64,000 nt of DNA from CADEFQ01 sp035433705. GTDB lineage: Bacteria; Pseudomonadota; Gammaproteobacteria; Steroidobacterales; Steroidobacteraceae. The translations under genes were made by a program, and so were the position numbers. Below are positions 61,410-64,000 of the stretch, piece by piece. How positions within the stretch are numbered: the first letter of the stretch is position 1; every line of letters begins with the position of its first letter. The stretch spans positions 9,860 to 73,859 of the forward strand of contig DAORVK010000011.1 in NCBI GenBank assembly GCA_035433705.1, written 5' to 3'. The notes beneath the pieces are model-generated. The model did no database searches. It was given only the letters and a program-made list of their open reading frames with translations, and was not told the origin of the DNA.

Positions 61410-62342
61410 TCAGATACCCCGGCCGAAGTTTTCCCGGAAGCGCGCGTCGAAATCCGGGCGTGAGAAACGATGATTCTGCGTACCGTGGTGCTCGATCTTG
61501 ATCGCGCCCATCAGCGAGGCGATGCGGCCTGTTGTCGGCCAATCGAGCTGGTGCTGCAGACCGAACAGCAGCCCCGCGCGATAGGCATCGCCGCAGCCTG
61601 TCGGATCGGCGAGATGCGCGACGCGCGCCGTCGGAATTTCATGCACTTCGCCGCCTGCATGGATGCGCGATCCTTGGCCGCCGAGGGTCACGATCAGGGC
61701 ATCGACCTTCGCCGCGATCTGCTCGAGCGACAGGCCGGTGCGATCGCAGACCAGATTTCCCTCATAGTCATTGAAGGCCACCCAGGTCGCCTCGTCGATG
61801 AACTTGCGCAGATCGTCGCCGGAAAAAAGCGGCAGACCCTGCCCGGGGTCGAACAGTACCGGAATGCCGGCGGCCACGAACTGTTCCGAGTGCCGGATCA
61901 TGCCCTCGCGGTTCTCGGGAGCGACGACGCCGATACGGATGCCAGCGTCCGTGGGCACCCGATTGCGATGCGCAAACATCATCGAACCCGGATGGAAGGC
62001 CGTGATCTGGTTCGAGTCAAGGTCGGTGGTGATATACGCCTGCGGCGTGTACTCGCTGTCCATGCGATCGATGTACTCCAGCGACAGACCGTTGGCGCGC
62101 ATCCATGCCTCATAGGGCCCGAAGTCGCTGCCAACGACCGCCATCGCGTGGCCGTCGCCGCCGAGGAGCTTCAGGTTGTACGCGATATTGCCCGCACAGC
62201 CGCCGAAGTTGCGCCGCATGCCCGGCACCAGGAACGACACGTTGAGCAGGTGGATGCGGTCGGCGAGGATGTGATCCTTGAACCGACCTTCGAAGACCAT
62301 CACGGTGTCGTAGGCGACGGAGCCGCAGATCAGGGCTGACAT
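61410..62342 (-). CDS. PfkB-family carbohydrate/nucleoside kinase
   Basis: 310 residues of ribokinase fold. Substrate loop NFGGCAGNIAYNLKLLGGDG, and the catalytic anion-hole motif ADPTGCGDAYRAGLLFG with the base aspartate. The GGCAGNIAYNL form is seen in a subgroup annotated as adenosine kinase-like or simply carbohydrate kinase; no substrate is evident. GAGGAAAA precedes ATG 62342. The protease gene starts one base after its stop, so the two are coupled. Confidence 0.88.
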   Translation of the reverse strand: MSALICGSVAYDTVMVFEGRFKDHILADRIHLLNVSFLVPGMRRNFGGCAGNIAYNLKLLGGDGHAMAVVGSDFGPYEAWMRANGLSLEYIDRMDSEYTPQAYITTDLDSNQITAFHPGSMMFAHRNRVPTDAGIRIGVVAPENREGMIRHSEQFVAAGIPVLFDPGQGLPLFSGDDLRKFIDEATWVAFNDYEGNLVCDRTGLSLEQIAAKVDALIVTLGGQGSRIHAGGEVHEIPTARVAHLADPTGCGDAYRAGLLFGLQHQLDWPTTGRIASLMGAIKIEHHGTQNHRFSRPDFDARFRENFGRGI

Positions 62343-62358
62343 ATGTTTCCGGTTTTCC

Positions 62359-62724
62359 TCAGCGATCGGTGAGCAACAGCGCCCACACGACGCCCCACAG
62401 CACGAACGACATGAACACCGCCGCCGAACCCGCATCCTTCGCGAGTCCCGCGAGCGGGTGCCGCTCGGGCCCGATACGATCCACCGTCGCCTCGATCGCG
62501 CTGTTGACGAGTTCGACAACGAGGACCAGCAGCACCGGCGCCACGAGTAGAGCACGTTCGACGCCACTGCGTCCAAGCCAGAGTCCGAGCGGAATTGCGA
62601 TGAGCGCGCAGAGCAGCTCCTGCCGGAACGCGGCTTCTGCGCGGAAGGTACCGTGAAGGCCCTGGGCGCTCACGCCGAAGGCCCGCAACAGGCGCGTAAC
62701 ACCGCGCGGCTTGTCGCGCTCCAT
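62359..62724 (-). CDS. dgkA: Diacylglycerol kinase (integral membrane, DgkA)
   Basis: 121 residues, three transmembrane helices and an N-terminal amphipathic helix. The signature ELVNSAIEATVDRIGPERHPLAGLAKDAGSAAV is present in pattern (ELVNSAIEATVDRIG...KDAGSAAV). It phosphorylates diacylglycerol with ATP to recycle lipid from membrane-derived oligosaccharide or LPS modification. ATG 62724 overlaps the gcvPB stop (ATGA), and the frame that continues upstream is a gcvPB shadow. Confidence 0.95.
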   Translation of the reverse strand: MERDKPRGVTRLLRAFGVSAQGLHGTFRAEAAFRQELLCALIAIPLGLWLGRSGVERALLVAPVLLVLVVELVNSAIEATVDRIGPERHPLAGLAKDAGSAAVFMSFVLWGVVWALLLTDR

Positions 62725-64000
62725 CAGGCCGCCGCGCCCGGCTTCCATGTGAGATCGAGCTGACGGGCCGCGCGCACGTCGTCGAGCCGGCGCACCGGCA
62801 GGGTGTGCGGCGCGCCCTTCAGCAGCTGCGGATCACTCCCGGCTTCCTGCCTGATCTTCACCATCGCGCTGATGAAGGCGTCGAGCGCTTCCTTGCTTTC
62901 CGTCTCGGTGGGTTCGATCAACAGGCACTCCGGCACGAGCAGCGGGAAATAAGTGGTCGGCGCATGAAAGCCGAAATCGAGCAGGCGCTTGGCGATGTCC
63001 ATCGCGGTGACGCCCTGCTCTTTCGCCTGCCGCTTCGCAGTGATGATGAATTCGTGGCTCGCGCGGCGCTGCGGATAGGCTGCCTCGTAGCCCGCCTGCG
63101 TCAATTTCGCCAGCAGGTAGTTGGCGTTGAGTGTCGCGAAGTCGCCGACCCGACCCATGCCCTCGCGCCCGAGCATGCGCATGTAGATATAGGCCCGCAG
63201 CAGCACGCCTGCATTGCCCATGAACGCCGAGAGACGCCCGATCGACTGCGGCAGGTCCTTCTCGGTGAGCCAGCGATAGCGCTCATCCTCGCGCCCGACG
63301 ATCGGGATCGGCAGAAACGGCAACAGCCGTTCGCTCACGCCCACGGCTCCCGAACCCGGCCCGCCGCCGCCGTGCGGCGTCGAGAAGGTCTTGTGCAGGT
63401 TCATGTGGATCACGTCGAAGCCCATGTCTCCGGGACGTACCTTGCCGAGGATCGCGTTGAGGTTCGCGCCGTCGTAATAGAGGAGCCCGCCGGCCGCGTG
63501 CACGATGCCGGCCACTTCCTTGATGCGCCGCTCGAACACCCCGAGGGTGGAGGGGTTCGTGAGCATGATGCCGGCCGTGTTCGGGCCGACCACGGCCTTG
63601 AGCGCCTCGATATCGACGTCGCCGTCGGCAAGCACCGGGATCTCCCTCACGACGCAGCCGCACATCGTCGCCGTGGCAGGGTTCGTGCCGTGCGCGGCCT
63701 CGGGCACGATGATCTCGCTCCGCGCCAGATCGCCGCGCGCGCGGTGATAGGCACGAATCATCGCGACGCCGGCGAACTCGCCGTGTGCGCCCGCCATCGG
63801 AGTCAAAGAGACGCCCCGCATGCCGGTCACTTCCTTCAGCATTTCCTGCAACTCGAACATGCAGGCGAGGAAGCCCTGGCCGTGCGACTCGGGCCCGAGC
63901 GGGTGCCGCCCCGTGAACTCGGGCAGCATTGCATACTGGTTGCACGCCTTCGGGTTGTACTTCATCGTGCACGAGCCGAGCGGGTAGAAGTGCGTGTCGA
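62724..64000 (-). CDS. gcvPB: Glycine dehydrogenase (decarboxylating) subunit 2, start missing
   Basis: The gene enters from beyond the right edge; visible residues begin DTHFYPLGSCTMKYNPK. The PLP lysine is in IHMNLHKTFSTPHGGGGPGSG; HGTNPATATMCG and GGLLYYDGANLNAIL are also diagnostic. It is the C-terminal half of the P-protein in the two-subunit glycine cleavage system, which decarboxylates glycine. About 425 residues are present; the usual length is near 480. The dgkA start overlaps its stop. The gcvPA partner should lie upstream outside the window. Confidence 0.95.
   Translation of the reverse strand, partial: DTHFYPLGSCTMKYNPKACNQYAMLPEFTGRHPLGPESHGQGFLACMFELQEMLKEVTGMRGVSLTPMAGAHGEFAGVAMIRAYHRARGDLARSEIIVPEAAHGTNPATATMCGCVVREIPVLADGDVDIEALKAVVGPNTAGIMLTNPSTLGVFERRIKEVAGIVHAAGGLLYYDGANLNAILGKVRPGDMGFDVIHMNLHKTFSTPHGGGGPGSGAVGVSERLLPFLPIPIVGREDERYRWLTEKDLPQSIGRLSAFMGNAGVLLRAYIYMRMLGREGMGRVGDFATLNANYLLAKLTQAGYEAAYPQRRASHEFIITAKRQAKEQGVTAMDIAKRLLDFGFHAPTTYFPLLVPECLLIEPTETESKEALDAFISAMVKIRQEAGSDPQLLKGAPHTLPVRRLDDVRAARQLDLTWKPGAAA

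Noticed and set aside
59216..61501. Plus-strand open frame of 761 codons opposite the Nma111-like protease
   Set aside because: Arg/His/Asp-rich shadow without motifs; the minus-strand protein has full domain evidence.

Overview
The window looks like a piece of a high-GC (roughly two-thirds G+C by eye), very compact gammaproteobacterial chromosome. Gene order supports this: a divergent gatCAB/mreBCD-mrdAB block, lptD-surA-pdxA-rsmA-apaG-apaH, dat-ybeD near lipB/lipA, amgK-murU, and a tryptophan-to-NAD kynurenine operon. This combination recalls the Xanthomonadales/Nevskiales/Steroidobacterales side of the class; the exact family is inference. I saw no tRNA, rRNA, CRISPR array, insertion sequence or phage gene. 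No gene-free gap exceeds about 150 bp (the largest is 54042-54191), and nearly all sequence is coding.

Layout. 1-3.2 kb: end of prfA, a membrane protein, an in-frame prmC-ppiB fusion, mtgA. 3.2-9.4 kb (minus): VOC protein, metH, metF and an ArsR/SahR-like regulator, a methionine-cycle operon with a candidate operator at its head. 9.5-13.5 kb (minus): gatC-gatA-gatB-hslO. 13.6-23.7 kb (plus): elongasome and peptidoglycan genes mreB-mreC-mreD-mrdA-rodA-mltB-rlpA-dacA-dat-ybeD plus a small lipoprotein. 23.8-27.2 kb (minus): amgK-murU (MurNAc recycling) then lipA-lipB (lipoate). 27.2-34.4 kb (plus): lptD-surA-pdxA-rsmA-usp-apaG-apaH-DUF2007. 34.4-38.9 kb: a lipoprotein divergent from nbaC-kynB-kynU-kmo. 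38.9-43.7 kb: thyA-SET-folA, a glycine-zipper lipoprotein, lgt, rlmI. 43.8-48.8 kb: a DUF255 thioredoxin-fold protein, an exported RidA-like protein, HIT, DUF486 and DUF882 proteins, and a type III ornithine/lysine decarboxylase. 48.9-51.2 kb: a Ycf46-like AAA ATPase and a GNAT/DUF1778 toxin-antitoxin pair. 51.3-54.1 kb (minus): an uncharacterised cluster of DUF2249, MIP18-type and multi-spanning membrane proteins behind a perfect palindrome resembling an NsrR site. 54.2-64 kb: acnA, a GFA-domain protein, tsaC, a large tandem-HtrA protein resembling eukaryotic Nma111, a PfkB kinase, dgkA and the start-truncated gcvPB.

Two whole-window signals stand out. First, about twenty gene junctions are 4-base overlaps (ATGA, GTGA or TTGA), implying extensive translational coupling. 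Second, about ten starts without a Shine-Dalgarno sequence carry a TAnnnT hexamer exactly 6-7 nt before the ATG, the geometry of leaderless mRNAs. At two divergent gene pairs (amgK/lptD and rlmI/DUF255) one near-symmetric -10 element appears to serve both directions. The most unusual proteins are the Nma111-like tandem HtrA (58514-61408), the DUF2249 cluster and the SET-domain methyltransferase between thyA and folA.
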